Assembly: GCA_003971905.1 (NCBI GenBank)
Contig: RSEE01000006.1
Location: forward strand, 1,054,001 to 1,118,000
DNA length: 64,000 nt
Origin: Moniliella sp. 'wahieum'
Lineage: Eukaryota > Basidiomycota > Moniliellomycetes > Moniliellales > Moniliellaceae
Reading direction: 5' to 3'
Part shown: positions 39,284 to 51,148 of the stretch, piece by piece
How positions within the stretch are numbered: the first letter of the stretch is position 1
Layout: every line of letters begins with the position of its first letter
Notes under the pieces: generated by a model
What the model was told of the DNA's origin: nothing
What the model saw: the letters and a program-made list of their open reading frames with translations, nothing else
Database searches by the model: none
Made by a program: the position numbers and the translations under genes

Positions 39284-40916
39284 AGGCAAGAGAAATGCAA
39301 AATGATTTCCGAGAGACGACCCCAGGTGCTATGTCTCATCTCCGGTGATGGATACTGGATAAGACAGTAAAATGGATGATGCAGCGTCGATGGCCACACT
39401 TGCAGGATGCTGGCAAAGCGGCTGCAGCCGGGGGGGAGTATTTCTCGTTAAAATACCGCTTGATACGAGCAGACGTGCCACACCAGAGCCCCCACTTCGC
39501 GTTGAACGTCTAAGCACGCTCGTTCCTCTCCGCACGCTCGTCTAATCTCCGCACGCTCGTAGTCTTTGATTGCTCCGAAGGGTGTGCCATTATGCCATGG
39601 GCCTAGCTAGCGATGTTGGCGATGGGGAATGGAAAAAGGCCCAGAGCTTTAAAAGGAGAGCTAGACTATAATATGGGCCGCGATAGATTACAATATGACT
39701 GCTGCCTCTCTTTTTCGGGGTTCTCCATGTGGACGGACAAGGCGCTCGTTTCAGGAAGGCCTTCCCCGGTGTGAAGGAAAGAATTGTTACAGCCCTCTGT
39801 ACTATATATACTGCTTTGTGGCTATAACATTCTGGAGAGGAGACACCGGGAGATGAAGTTCATCTGTCCGCCTTTTTGTCCTAGCAAAGGAGATGCTTAC
39901 CTGCCTGTTACTCATGCGTCACACTGGATGATGCGGTGTGGATGGCTCCTAGGGCACCCTCCGGCCGCAGATCACGACTCACACTGACATGTGACGGAGG
40001 GGTGATGGCGCTTCAGGATGGACGACCTGGCCACGTGATCACGCTGACACAGCGGGGTACAACCACCTATGGGTCGGCCACGGCCGGCCATCGCCAGCGG
40101 TAACGGTAACTATAAAATGCACTCCGAGCAAGGGGTGCGACATGTGACGTCATGTGCTGCGCGTGCCTCGACCAGCGGGGGGGACCTGACATGGTGCTGC
40201 GCCTGGGCTACCGGTTACGCCTCAACCTCATCCTCAACGTTCCAGTTGGGAGTCTCAACGTTCAACCAACGCTGAGCTCCGATGGGGCGTAGAGTGCTGG
40301 GGTGTGCGGGTAGGTGCTGGCTCGTCTCCCCTCTTCTGGCCCTTCGCTACGTCTTGCAGACGCGGCCACTCGATCTTGCGTCCCACCTGTGCGTGCTTGG
40401 GTGGGGGCAGTCCACAGCTCCTCTTAGCCCTTTCTGTCACCATGTCATCTGGTAGTGCGCCGAGGCAGTCGCCTGAGGCCTGACGGCCTGACCTTCCAGC
40501 CAGGCTGATCTCTGATCTCCGATGTCTAGCTCAATACTCAGTAACTCAGTACCAATCCAGGCGGAAGCCCCTGCAGCTAGTGTCGCGGTCCGAGATCCTG
40601 TGCTGGCCGCGGCTACGTACCCTCCACGGGGCGGACCCTGGCGTCTGCCTGTGGCGCCCCACGCCGACCTACGCCGACGCCGTGCCCACGACACAGCGAT
40701 AGCCATCGCACGAGCGCAAGCGCGCCCCCCACTCTCTGTATAAGCTTTGTCTGTTGTCTGGTACAGCGCCCGTCGGCCACCAGGTTCAGTCAGCCCCCCC
40801 TCTTAGTCTCTCGCGCCCCGTCCGTCCACCAGCACCATCTCCATTCTCACCTTCACCATCTTATTCGCCTGTCTGCCTCGCTTTCCACCAATCCGCGCGT
40901 CTCCCTCGACGACGTC
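39284..40916. other. spacer, promoter side of the universal-stress gene
   Basis: No gene is recognised. Three copies of CGCACGCTCGT or GCACGCTCGT lie near 39513-39560. A CACGTGATCACG lies at 40032-40043, AACGTTCCAGTTGGGAGTCTCAACGTTC-type repeats near 40235-40265, and CT-rich sequence before the ATG at 40917. Confidence 0.4.
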
Positions 40917-42638
40917 ATGGCCCACCACCGCCTCTTGCACCGTCTCTCCCGCGACTTGTCCCAGGCACAGACGCCCTTGGGCACTCTTACCCCCGCCGAC
41001 AGCACCCATGTCGCCGAGGAGGGCGATCGGCCTTTGCTCTCCTCGTCCACCAGCTCTCCTGCGTTGCATCGTGGTGTTCTGAGCAGGAGCACGAGCCGCG
41101 AGTCCGTTGCCAGTTCCCTCTATTCGGGCAAGCAGTCGCCCTTGCCCCATAGCCCCATGCCCCGCTCCAAACCGCTCCGTCCGGTCATTCACTTTCCGCC
41201 GGGATTTGAGCTGGTCAACAACTCCTACACCCCCTCCCCCTCGGTCCTGAGCCTGGCCACATCTAGTTCACGCAACCAATCGGCCGAGACGCTGGTCCCC
41301 CCCACCTCGTCACCTACGGGACTACCTGCTGCGCTGCCCGATGTCCCAGACGCCCCAGCTACCTCTCCTCCCGTCCGTGCTCACCTTCTACCCTCCGGGG
41401 AAGCGGCTGCACCGACAGGGAAAAGAGACATCCGGCCTCGGTTTTGGAACAAGTCGCGCGGCCTTTGACGCCAGTCCCGGTCGGTGGGAGTGCACTGGGG
41501 CGGGTGGAAGAGACAGTGCCCACTACGCCGAGCTTGAATCTGGATCTATCTTCTGCTCCTGATTTCCTCTCGGCTGCTGTGCCGGCGGGGGGAGCAGGCC
41601 AAGGAGCACAAGCAACGCGACCGCATCGGCCCTTGTCGCCTTCCACCAGCACACCCTGCACGGAGGATGCGCCCCCACCCTGGGACGGTGCGCAAATGCA
41701 CCCCGCCGATGCATATCCCATTGTTGGGGGCGAGACTGGTCCATCTACAGCCCTTCCCTGCGTTCACGAAACGGGTCTCCTACCCGCTCCGGCCCCGGCT
41801 CCCGCGCCAGTTCCCGAGGCCGGAATCGCAGTGGCAGCGACGCCTCTGCCATCGCGCCCGGGGCCAACGTGCTAAGGAAGGCGAGCCGGAAAGCGTCGCG
41901 CTTTGTCAGGCGCCACACTGCCTCCTCTTCCACCAGCCCACCACTTCGACGAGGGCAAACAACTGGGACGCTGCAGTTGGGTTTGATACCATGCCGGACG
42001 GTCTGAATACGGTGAGCGAGACGTTTTCGTTTACGTTGCAGTGCAAGACCAAGCAGTCCCGACGTAGCAAAATTCGCGTCTGTTCATGTGTGGCTGTGAC
42101 GCGACGCCTCACTCGTACTCGGCGTTATCTTGGCTTATGGACCATCTCGTCGAAGATGGGGATGAGGTGGTGGCGGTCCGTGTGATTGGGGGGAGAAGGA
42201 GGAGCTGGACCAGGATGCGATCCGGGAGCAAGCGTACGATCTGTTGGAACATATTGCCGACTTGAACGACGATGTTCCTGGACGAAACGTGCGTACCGAG
42301 CTTGGGCTCCTTTGTACTCCTAACCCTTTTGTTCGCCCGCCCAATCAGGCAGAGATGCGTTCCTGCACTGACGATCAACTAACGCCAAAACCCTTCTCTT
42401 TTCCCTCCAGATTTCGATTGTGGTCGAGATTATTCATGGCCACCCGACCTCGACCATCTTGCGCATGATCCAAACCTACCGCCCCAACAGTTTGGTCGTG
42501 GGTACTCGCGGTAAGCCGTCGCATCGCCTCCAACGTCTCTTTGGCTCTTCGCCCATGATCAGCCATGTTTCCCGCGACACGCTGCAGCGCTCTCCTGTGC
42601 CCGTTGTCGTGGTCCGACCAGAGATGATGGCGCAATAA
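40917..42638 (+). CDS. universal stress protein (UspA) domain protein
   Basis: A fungal protein with a long Ser/Pro-rich N-terminus (about 300 residues from MAHHRLLHRLSRDLSQAQTP) and a C-terminal nucleotide-binding Usp domain. The domain opens near 41970 with VGFDTMPDGLNTVSETFSFT and a basic segment KTKQSRRSKIRV. It continues through a shifted frame (near 42080) to an acidic helix (DLLEHIADLNDDVPGRN). After an intron with GTGCGT donor near 42290 it gives VVEIIHGHPTSTILRMIQTY, NSLVVGTRGKPSHRLQRLFG, and VPVVVVRP before the stop. GTRG with the following G-S-S is the usual ATP-binding loop of this family. Role in stress is from the family name only; many fungal members are uncharacterised. A frame change also occurs near 41440. 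Confidence 0.88.
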
Positions 42639-43343
42639 CCACCAAGAAAGCCCCTTTGCATCACCATCGTGCCACAGGACACACTGGCCCCTCCTCAGCT
42701 CAGGCAGAGTTCACGAGGTCTCTTTGCCCGGCCCTCCCCTTCTGTCTGCTGCCACACGCCAACGACGCGATTGGAATCAAGGGCCCAATGTTCCAATGCA
42801 GGCCGGGGGTGACCGGTGAAGCTTCATGAGGTTGAAGCTAGGCTAGTAGTGAGCAGATGTGCGGGGCCAAATCCGCGGAATCAGTTGCCTCGTCTCTTCC
42901 CGACGATCTCCTCTCTCTCCTCCAGTCTCCTGCGGATGATCGATGAGGTCCAAGACCTAGGATGCCAGTGTTCCATGTGCCCATGGCGAGGCATCGTTCC
43001 CAACACTGGCCGGGTGCGTGCCGGGCGGAGGGCGTGTGGATCCACGCGAGGGATCCAGGCACGGCGCCCAGGCGGGTTAGGTAGGTGGACCCTAGGAGGA
43101 AGGAGACAAGCGTGGAGAGAGGCGTGGTTACGTAATCCAACTCGTGTGCGCCCGACACGCCACACTGCCCTTCTGCTTGCGCGGCCCCCTGCAAACCAAG
43201 GCCAAGAACCCGCCCGAGTGCCACTGGCGCCGACAGTAAAGGCCGCGCATTCTTCTGCACCACCATCCTCGCTTCTGCCCTCGGCCCTCGGCCCGCCTCC
43301 CCATCCCCCACCCGTTCGTCTCTCCTTTCCAGTTCTCTCCAAC
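42639..43343. other. spacer between universal-stress gene and PHO88
   Basis: No gene is recognised. The last 100 bases before the PHO88 start are pyrimidine-rich (CTCTCCTTTCCAGTTCTCTCC), as often seen near fungal transcription starts. Confidence 0.4.
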
Positions 43344-44110
43344 ATGTCCGCCGCCGTCACCAATGTGCGTTCTTTCTCTTTTCTTCTTTTCATACGCCGC
43401 TATGTGTGCTGGCGCTGGCCAGTTGCTACGCCTGCCCCTCTGCCCTTTTGCGGCACCTCGTGCGTGCTTCGCTTGGGAGATGGGATGCACCATGCCACGT
43501 CTTCCCTTGTCCGGTGGCGATGTATGACTGACATTGGCTCGTTTTTTTTGTTGGATAGATGGCCCTGATGTTTGGGGCCATGCAGGTTGCCAAGAAGATT
43601 CCGTTTGAGGAGCAGCCGGAACTGGTCAACTATGCGCGGATTGCGTATGTGTCGGTGCAGCTCTTCACGCTTGCTCTGTTCTATTACTGCACACTCAAGG
43701 TCAAGGCCAAGAACGACTTGACGGTGCTCAAATACGTGCAGCCCAAGAGCCCGCTGTCGCAGGAGGGCGGGGAGCTGATCACGACGACGCACCGCGAATA
43801 CGACCTGGGCGAACTGCAAAAGTCGATCCGGGGCGTGTTTACCGGGTTCATTTTCATGGCGGTCATGCACCTCTACCTCGGCTACACCCAGCCTTTGGTG
43901 ATGCAGTCGATTATGCCGCTCAAGAACACGCTCGAGTCGAAAGAGGTGCAGATTTGGGTATGGGGCAAGGCCGCGGCCGGTGAGCTCAAGCGTCCGTTTG
44001 TTGCCGCTCCTGGCTTGTTTGGTGCAGCTACCGGGGCTGCGCAGCACAACCCGACCGACAAGGCCGCCATCAAGCAGGCCGAGGCGGCAGCCACCAAGAA
44101 GAGCGAGTAA
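43344..44110 (+). CDS. PHO88: ER membrane protein Pho88/Snd3
   Basis: Small ER membrane protein. In yeast it is needed for phosphate-transporter maturation and acts as Snd3 in SRP-independent ER targeting. Exon 1 encodes MSAAVTN (43344-43364). A 194-nt intron (GTGCGT to TAG) follows, and exon 2 begins MALMFGAMQVAKKIPFEEQP. Two hydrophobic segments are seen, RIAYVSVQLFTLALFYYCTL and FTGFIFMAVMHLYLGYTQPL. The family motifs VKAKNDLTVLKYVQP and PLVMQSIMPLKNTLESKEV are present. The tail is Ala/Lys-rich and ends ATKKSE. About 190 residues, normal length, with no frameshift. tRNA-Gln follows 440 bp downstream on the same strand. Confidence 0.94.
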
Positions 44111-44552
44111 GCTCAAGTGCGATGCCCACCCAGCCTTTTTCTCGGCTCGGGCAGGATCGGATCCCCAGACGGTCCTTGGACATTGTGAGTTGATGCATTG
44201 GGGTTTGAGCCGCGTGTTCTTGGCGCAGCAATAGTCCAATTGCCATGATAACCTTGTCCTGCCTCTCTGCCCTGAGCGTCCCTGACGTAGATAGCTAGCT
44301 CCTCGGATCGATGGCTCCACAAGGCGACTGGGGCGTGGCGGGCATTTAATCCAATACTCGCCGCCGTTTCCGCAGGCCGTCCGATGCCTGACGTTGTGAG
44401 AGCCTCAGAGCGTTGTCTATTTCCCAGTGGCTCGGGCGTCCTTGGAGCTGGACTAAGCTTGGATCTTCTGTATTTTGCACGGCTGCAAGATGGTACAGAT
44501 AAAGAAAAGTGTATCTCATTTCCTGTATCAAAGCCCAAAAGTGTAAGAAAAG

Positions 44553-44637
44553 GGTTCCATATTGTAGTTGGTTAGCAAGTAGGATTCTGACACTTTCGTC
44601 GTATTCCTGAAACCTGGGTTCGAATCCCAGTGGGACC
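44553..44637 (+). tRNA. tRNA-Gln(CUG) with a 12-nt intron
   Basis: Acceptor arms GGTTCCA and TGGGACC pair over seven bases. The D arm has AGTTGGTTA, the anticodon stem TAGGA pairs with TCCTG and the T arm is CTGGGTTCGAATCCCAG. The anticodon loop reads TTCTGA, giving CUG. About twelve extra bases (CACTTTCGTCGT) follow position 37, the normal place for a nuclear tRNA intron. The internal B box GGTTCGAATCC is perfect. Confidence 0.92.
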
Positions 44638-44638
44638 T

Positions 44639-45792
44639 ACTTTTTGGGATTTTGGCCTTTATTCTTCATCGCATGCGTTTCCGCACCCGCTCCTGAGGCA
44701 ACTGGCGGCGGCGACAGGACCAGTACCTAGTATGAGTGGCTCTGGCAAACTAGGCGACAGGCCAGGCAGGCCCACGTGGGCGTCCCACGCAAGATTTGGA
44801 CTAGGATCGGGAGGTGGCGGCACCGCAACCTTCTGGAGGGGGCGGGACGGGATGCGTCGCTGGGGTTGGCCACTGCTGTCGCCGCCACGCCTCCCGCCGT
44901 GGTCCGGGGGCAGGTGAGCGCACGCGACCGGCCGGCGGAGGGACTAGGGAGCATTGAACATTGCACATTGCACGCTGCACATTGAACATTGAACACGTGC
45001 GCATTGGTATGGGCACGCGGCACGCGACCCCGCGGTGGCTTGTCGATCGTGCGGGGGTACCCGGAACCCGCCCACACGACGCCATCCCATGTCGCCCGAC
45101 CCGACTCGGCTTGTGCTGAGTCCTGGCGGCGCTGGGACGCAGCATGGCCTGCCTCAGGCTCAGGCCCCATCGAATCCCTCATCGACCTCATCGATCATCG
45201 CAGGCCGACGCTGTCTGGGAGCATCCGCCGCGGGCGGCTGGGCTTCCGACCTCAGAGCGCCTCAGCGCCAGTGACTAGTGACAAGTGCCTAGCCACGGGC
45301 TGCGGCAGCTGGGAGGCGTCTGTACGGCAGGCATCAGGCGCCTGCCTGGGGCCTGAGGCTCGTGTGATCACACTTGGGACAATGCGCAAGACGGGGAAAG
45401 TGGCTGGGCGAAAGAGGGCGGGGGAGCAGGATGGGGTACGGGGACTCTGTGTGGTATATGTGCTGCGTGTAGGCGCTTGTCGACCTCTGCTTCCCCCCGT
45501 GGCGCACGTGGCATGCCCTCCCCGCCAACTGCTCGCGACGCACAGACCTCCGCGCCCGACCCTCTGATCTGAGCTTCTGGAGCCGTCTGTAACCCTGCGC
45601 CCTGCTGGGGCCGGTCTGAATCAGCCACGAGTAGGAGCGCTCGGGAGATGGTGCCGGGCCAAAGAAAAGCGGCTCGGACGAGCGCAGCTTCAATCCTGTC
45701 CTCTCCTACCCTCTCAACCACTCTCCATCCTCGCCCCCGCTTTCTGCTTCTCCCCCATCACCCTCCCAACTCCAATCGGCGTTGCTTCCAGT
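44639..45792. other. spacer with TTGAACA repeats and E-boxes
   Basis: No gene is recognised. GAACATTGCACATTGCACG-type tandem repeats lie at about 44950-44996. CACGTG occurs at 44773, 44994 and 45505 (283 bp upstream of the bHLH start). The last 120 bp before 45793 is CT-rich. Confidence 0.45.
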
Positions 45793-47272
45793 ATGGCTCC
45801 TCCGACGCTACCCTCCCCTGCCTCTCCGGCCCCTGCCCCGGCCCCTCGAGGTCGTAGAGACGGGGCACGCCGGGCGCTGCATTCCCAAATCGAGCGAAGA
45901 AGGAGAGAAAAGATCAATGACCGTCTGATCGCACTGCGAAACACTGTGCCGTCATGCGCACTCCTCATGGCCGACCGGCTCGGGTACAAGGTACCCCTTA
46001 CGGGGCCTCTTGCGGAGCGCTATACCGTGGCTCCACCCCCTCTCACCTCGACGCCAAGCCAAGAGGCGGACGTCCCCCCTCCTCGCTCTCGACGTCGCGG
46101 GCCGCCCCCTCCTCCTCCCAATTACGAGGAGGAACTGGGTTTGCACAAACTCGATGTACTCACGCATACTGTTGGTCCGTATTCCCCCCTCCCCACGCAG
46201 CTCTCTCTTCCGGGCGGACTGGCTAACCTGAGCCACACCGACAGATTATATCACCGAACTGCACGCCTACATTGACACTCTGCTGGCAAAGCAGGCCACC
46301 GCCGTCGCCCACCAACCGTCCTCGTCCGAGTGTGGCACGGTCCCCGTGTCCTCCTCCAGTCCGCTCAAACGCACATTTAGTTCTTCTTCCACCGATGAGA
46401 CCGTGTCGGAGCCGGACCTGGTCAATCCCAGGGGCATGTCGGCGGACATGTCTGCTGCGCACCGACGTGCCTTGCCCCTTCTGCACCGTTGGCACCCTCT
46501 GGGCGCACAAGCTCGAGCAAGCCGCATTACCCTGCCCATCTCTCCCGTCTTCCTGCGGCCGAGCGGGCTAGCTCGCACACCGAGACGAGCTTGCACCACT
46601 ACAGCCTCTCCAGCCCTTCTTCCCAACCGCCCGAACCGCGGTGGTGGCCCACTTCCTTCTCGCCTTCCATGCAAGGGAACCACCCGAGCGAAGTACGGGG
46701 GCTGGATACGCCGGGCCTTGTAGGCGGCCTGGGAGCTCCGGCGCGGGGAAGTGTGGCATCCGGTCCGTCCGAAGCGGCTTCCAGTGTCGCATCACCTCGC
46801 AGCGGCGAGCTGGGCAGTTGCGCCAACCGCGCTGACCCCCCACTGCGTCTGCCGAGCCCGTTGAGTTTACCCTTGGCGGCTGCGCCGCTCTACTCGGCGT
46901 TGCCGCCACTGTGTCTGCCGCCTGGACCGGGCCAGCGAAAGGGCCGAGGCGAGGCGGGCGAGACAGAGCTACGTCGGCCCGATGCCCAGTAAGCCCGGGC
47001 CGGCCTTGGCTGGTCTCGGGCCCCGTTCGGCCGCGCATACCCATGCCCATGCCCATGCCCATGCCCGTTCGTCCTCGACGGTAGAGGACGATGCGCAGCT
47101 GTTGCTCCTCCTCCGTACTTCCCCGCCGCATGCGCTGGGAGCCCAGGCCGTGCCCTTACGTGCCCCGTCTCGCCCTGGCTATCCGGAACCCCGTGCTACC
47201 CCCTTGCGCTCAGCTCCTCACCCTGCCGACCTGGGCCCGGCCAAACGGCCGCGACTTGGATCGCTGTATTGA
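45793..47272 (+). CDS. basic helix-loop-helix transcription factor
   Basis: Nuclear DNA-binding protein. The basic region and helix 1, ALHSQIERRRREKINDRLIA then LRNTVP, lie near residues 28-55. The His, Glu and Arg spaced as in H-x3-E-x3-R mark a class B factor, so the expected site is CACGTG. Helix 2 is ELGLHKLDVLTHTV plus, after a short intron near 46170-46243, DYITELHAYIDTLLAKQ. Between the helices lie about 60 residues, Pro/Arg-rich, instead of the usual 5-25. The C-terminal half is Ser/Pro-rich and in shifted frames (breaks near 46500 and 46985). It ends in an acidic helix VEDDAQLLLLLRTSPP and a basic tail AKRPRLGSLY. A HAHAHAHA run lies near 47040. The Leu zipper of Myc/Cbf1-type proteins is not evident. 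The closest named relative cannot be assigned. Confidence 0.86.
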
Positions 47273-47933
47273 TGCATCTGCCTGCCCCCTTTCCCGCTCC
47301 GAAACGACCCGACGGTGTTCGGTGCCTACGTAGAAGTAGACTGGACAATAGAAGGGACGTTTGCGTTTGCGTTTGCCTTCTTGTGCGTGGGGGCTCCCGG
47401 CCCGACCCTCCTACTGATGCATGTTATTGGTCTCCCTGCCTGTGCTGGTTCGTAGCTGCCCCGCAACGCACCGCCGATCTGAAGGCTGCAACTATCATAC
47501 TTGGGCCCAGGCACCTGCACCACTAGCGTTCCGCACCACCGAATTTCAGGAGACAGACGAGGTTCGGCAGAGGTTCTGGGCTTGGGGGGTACCGAGGCGG
47601 GCAGCCAAACGCGAGATATAAAGGGGGGGCAGGGTAAAGTCCGAGTCCAATCCGCGTCGCGGCACCTGTTTCGACCGCCATCGAACCCAAACCACCTTGG
47701 GAGAAGAGGGGTGCGAACCCAGGGCCGGTGCCAGCTGCGGCGGGACAAACGAGGGGCCAAAATGGAACTAGACGGACGACCAAGGGTGATGAAAGCAGTC
47801 GGGTGGCAGCAAGGCAAACTAAAGTAATGCGAGCAAAGGAGGAGGCAGAGCGGCCCAACGGCAGGTAGGCGATGGACCAAGGTAGGAGGAATGTGCCGTT
47901 TGTAGCAACGAGCTTCGTCAGGTCCCAACGCAG
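47273..47933. other. convergent 3' spacer between bHLH and SUR2 genes
   Basis: No gene is recognised. GCGTTTGCGTTTGCCTTC lies near 47361 as a small hexamer repeat. It should contain both terminators. Confidence 0.4.
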
Positions 47934-49189
47934 CTAGGCTACCGCCGCCACAGTGGGCGTTCCTCCGACGCAGTGGCGAGTCTGGGCCGGCGGGGGGGTC
48001 GAGGCGGTTGAAACGGACAAGGCCGGGACGGCAGGGACGGTACGTTGGGTTAGTGGCCGGGCTGCCACGGCGTCATGTGCGGTGGAACGAGCGTGCTCGG
48101 GAGCGGCGGGCCGCTTTGCTTGGTGCACTTGTCGCTTCCACGTCTTCTTTGCGGCCTGGTCACGCAATTTGGCCAGCTTGGCGCCGGTCATGCGCGTACC
48201 GAGGAGCACGTCAAAGTGGATGAAAAACGGCTGGGAATAGTTGCACCGCAGACCTTGGAGTTGGTGATGAATGTCATGGTACTCGGCCGTGTTGGGGAAG
48301 ACGAGGTGCAGGGGATCGATCCACCAGGGGAACGCGTACCCGCCATGATCGTCCACCGTTTTGAGCGTGGAGAAGAAAAAGAGCAAGATGCCTTGGCGGA
48401 TGGTCATGAGACTTAGGGTGTAGGACACGGCGGCACCTAAGCTATCCAGCACCAAGCCTTCCACAGGATGGTTGTAGAGCGCGCCAAACGAATAGGGAAC
48501 ATAGAGCCGGTGGTGATGGCTGTGCAAGTGGCGGTACTGGAACCGGGACTCGTGCGCGGCACGGTGCCAAAAGTACTGCCACGTGTCCATGACCAAGAAC
48601 GCGCACCAGTACTGGGCAAGTGGGATGCCCCACCAGTAGAACGAGCTCGCTGCCGCCGGCCCCCACTGGGCCGAAGGCACTGGCACGCTCCTGTCCCAGT
48701 ATGCAGGCCACAATGCGGCTCACATAGTGGCCCACCACGCCCATCGCGGCGCGGTGGTCTATGGTCGCTTGAGCATGGATCACTTCCTCCGACTCGAGGA
48801 CAACGATCCCCAGCAGGGTCTGGACGAGCTGTTGGACAGCGACCATTTTGATGACCTGGGTCTTGGACACCTTGTTGCGTGCCTTGATCTCCTCGGGCTC
48901 GTGGATGCGGTAGCGCTCGAAAGGGCCATTGCAACCAGTCGATCAGCTGGTAGACCATGCTGTAGACCCAGTAGACCAGGACCGGGGCTGCGAGGGAGAG
49001 GTACTTGTCGCTGAGCCCAGGCCACAGACTCTCGCGCTGTGTGTGGTAGATGGGATAGACCAGCTGAGCTGGGGCGAGGTCGAGGGAGGCAAGCGGATGG
49101 GAGGACGGCAAGGGCGGGATGAACGTGTCGGCCACCCGGAGCGCATATGGCAGCAGCGGCAGCGGCAGCACCGCTGTCGTCTCGTTCAT
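47934..49189 (-). CDS. SUR2: sphinganine C4-monooxygenase (sphingolipid 4-hydroxylase)
   Basis: ER membrane di-iron enzyme that hydroxylates dihydrosphingosine to phytosphingosine. From ATG 49189: a hydrophobic N-terminal region (LVYWVYSMVYQLIDWLQWPF), a loop with KARNKVSKTQVIKMVAVQQL near 48870, and then the fatty-acid-hydroxylase core. All three His boxes are visible: HRAAH near 48555, HLHSHHHRLYVPYSFGALYN near 48520, and YHDIHHQ near 48270. QPFFIHFDVLLGTRMT near 48220 is typical of the family end. A long Ala/Thr-rich tail (about 60 residues) follows. Frame changes lie near 48920 and 48690, in regions where conserved sequence continues in another frame. Its stop faces that of the bHLH gene, 660 bp away. 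Confidence 0.92.
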
Positions 49190-50421
49190 TGCGGACACCC
49201 TCGCAGGAGAGGAGAGTGGACGCAGAGGAGGTGGAAGGCAGGTCTCGGAAATGGGACGCGGAGCTCTCCAACTGTGCTCACGCGCCCTGAGGGTAAGGGC
49301 TAGGACGATCAAGCACGATTGGCTGCGGTTCTCGAGTGGAAGAGAGACGTCGTTTGAAGCTTGCTAGTTGTAATAAGCATCGCCCTTTAGTGTCTGACGC
49401 TTGAACTTCAAGTGAAGCTTGACATGGAAAATGGACACTTGACGAGATGATCATCAATCGACATCAATCACTTCACACACGTACAAGGGTTTGGTTGGCG
49501 TAGCAACCTGTAGCAAGAACCCAGTAGCACACCAACCAGTCGCCGTTCGTCCCTAGCCACATCCCACGTCACACACATTGTACCTCCGCCTCACATGGCT
49601 GATGGCTACGTGGCGGGACACTGCGCTCCTGCCGCGTCGCCCAAACCAACTGTAACTAGGTAACTTGTGATCGATACCCGATCTAAGAGATCTAATCCTT
49701 TTCTCTCCCCAATCATTAATCAAGCTTCAAGCGAATCCATCCGAGGCGATCAGACTGGCGCTGATCGAGATCGCGCATCAAAAGTCAATCGCAACGCGTT
49801 TTGCCAAGACCGTTCCGGCAGGTTCCGACCTGTTCCGACTATAGTATAGCTTGAAGCTTGAAGCTCTTGAAGCTTGGGCTTGACGGGTGGAAGGAAGGGA
49901 AAAGCCGTGATCTGTGTCCAGCTGGTCACCAGTGTCACCCACCTGTTGTCGACGCTACGACGGCAGTGGGGAGCTGAGTTGGGCGTTCAGCGGAATCGGA
50001 GGCGGAGCCAAGGGAAATGACTCGGAGTGAAAAGGGAATGTCACTAAGTTCGAATCAATCCCCTTAACCACTCGGCACGTTGCCTTTGGGCTAGGTGCCC
50101 GGTTCAAAAAAGAACCCATTTATGGGTGCCGTCGTTGAATTGTATAGGCCGGTGGGAAGCTCCATCATCATCGCTCATGTTCCCATCCAGTTAGCACGGC
50201 ACGACTAAGAACCTGTTCCTGGCAACCAAGCCTCTGATCTTATCCTCGCCTGACCAGCCTGACCCACGTTTCCCCGCCCTTCGAATGGTGTGGGAAGGAG
50301 ACTATACCCGATGCATCACCCGACCTGCTGCAGAGTCCTCAGCTGAGCCATGGTATTCGCTCCTCCTTGGCATACGCACTTAGCACAGTCTGGCCCAGTC
50401 CACACACATATGTCCTCCCAC
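49190..50421. other. spacer with HindIII-type palindromic repeats and a tRNA-Ser half
   Basis: No protein gene. CTTGAAGCTTGAAGCTCTTG-type repeats lie at about 49848-49877, and related CTTCAAGTGAAGCTTGAC near 49403. A tRNA-Ser-like half is at 50041-50084. Confidence 0.45.
50041..50084 (-). pseudogene. tRNA-Ser-like 5' half
   Basis: The minus strand from 50084 reads GGCAACGTGCCGAGTGGTTA followed by AGGGGATTGATTCGAACTTA. This matches the acceptor 5' strand, D arm and anticodon arm of a fungal tRNA-Ser with anticodon CGA, minus one G at the start of the D stem. No matching 3' half with a GGTTCGAATCC box or acceptor complement is seen in the next several hundred bases. It is probably a broken copy or a tRNA-derived fragment. 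Confidence 0.55.
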
Positions 50422-51148
50422 TCAGGCGTCGGGGAAGAAGTTGACGAGGCCATTGGTCTTGAAAGACTTCTTGCGCAAGCGCTCGCGTTGCACCTGGTCC
50501 CACACGCGCGATCAGTCTCGTGGTCTCGGTGCGGGGCGAAGGCACAAAAGGAAGGGGACGAGGACGTACCAATTGAACCTTCTCGCGGACCGCCTGGGCA
50601 AATTTACGGTAATGACGTTCTTTCTTGATGCGGCGACGGGCGGGCGGTAGGGCGTTCAAAGTACGCTTGGTTGCGGAACTGGCGACGGACATTGTTGTCG
50701 CGCAGGATCTCGTTGAGGTTGCGCAGGGCGGATTGGACATTGCCATACTTGACCGGGACCGTACGACCAGTGTAGGGCGTAAAGTTGTTGGTGTACCCAC
50801 GCAACGGGCGGATGCGGAAGGCGGCCTCAAACTCAGCCTCCGTCAGCGGCGTCCCGCCGTGCCGCTCGATCCCGTACTTGGGCTTCTCCGCTGCCACGCG
50901 CATCGGCTTCATCACCCTTCCGGGCGACGCGGCAAACAGCTTTTGCAGCGGAGCCGCCAGCTCCTCGTTGCTGGAACCAGGGGGGAAGGGTCGTGGGCAC
51001 TCTTGTGCCGGCCCACCGGTTTGCTCGCACACGCCGACGTGTGGAGCGCACGCGCCGACACGCACGCCGAAACCGATGCAGGCGACAGGGCAGGAAGCGC
51101 CGCACGCAGCTGGCCCAAGCTCGCAAACGTACTGCGGACCAACGACAT
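50422..51148 (-). CDS. MRP21: mitochondrial small-subunit ribosomal protein bS21m
   Basis: Component of the mitochondrial ribosome small subunit. MSLVRSTFASLGQLRAALPA at the start, with ARALHTSACASKP shortly after, is a good mitochondrial presequence. A linker with PKYGIERHGGTPLTEAEFEA follows. The bS21 core is GRTVPVKYGNVQSALRNLNE, ILRDNNVRRQFRNQAYFERP and RRRIKKERHYRKFAQAVREK, all typical of the family. An intron (GTACGT donor near 50568) precedes the last exon, which ends RLRKKSFKTNGLVNFFPDA. Frame changes lie near 50985 and 50645. CACGTG at 51288-51293 is 140 bp upstream of the start. Confidence 0.91.

Noticed and set aside
46568-47131. Minus-strand frame opposite the bHLH C-terminus
   Set aside because: Arg/Gly-rich GC artefact; the plus strand carries the bHLH continuation and its acidic helix.
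47700-47740. GCCCTGGGTTCGCACCCC on the minus strand as a tRNA T arm
   Set aside because: No acceptor, D or anticodon arm can be paired around it.
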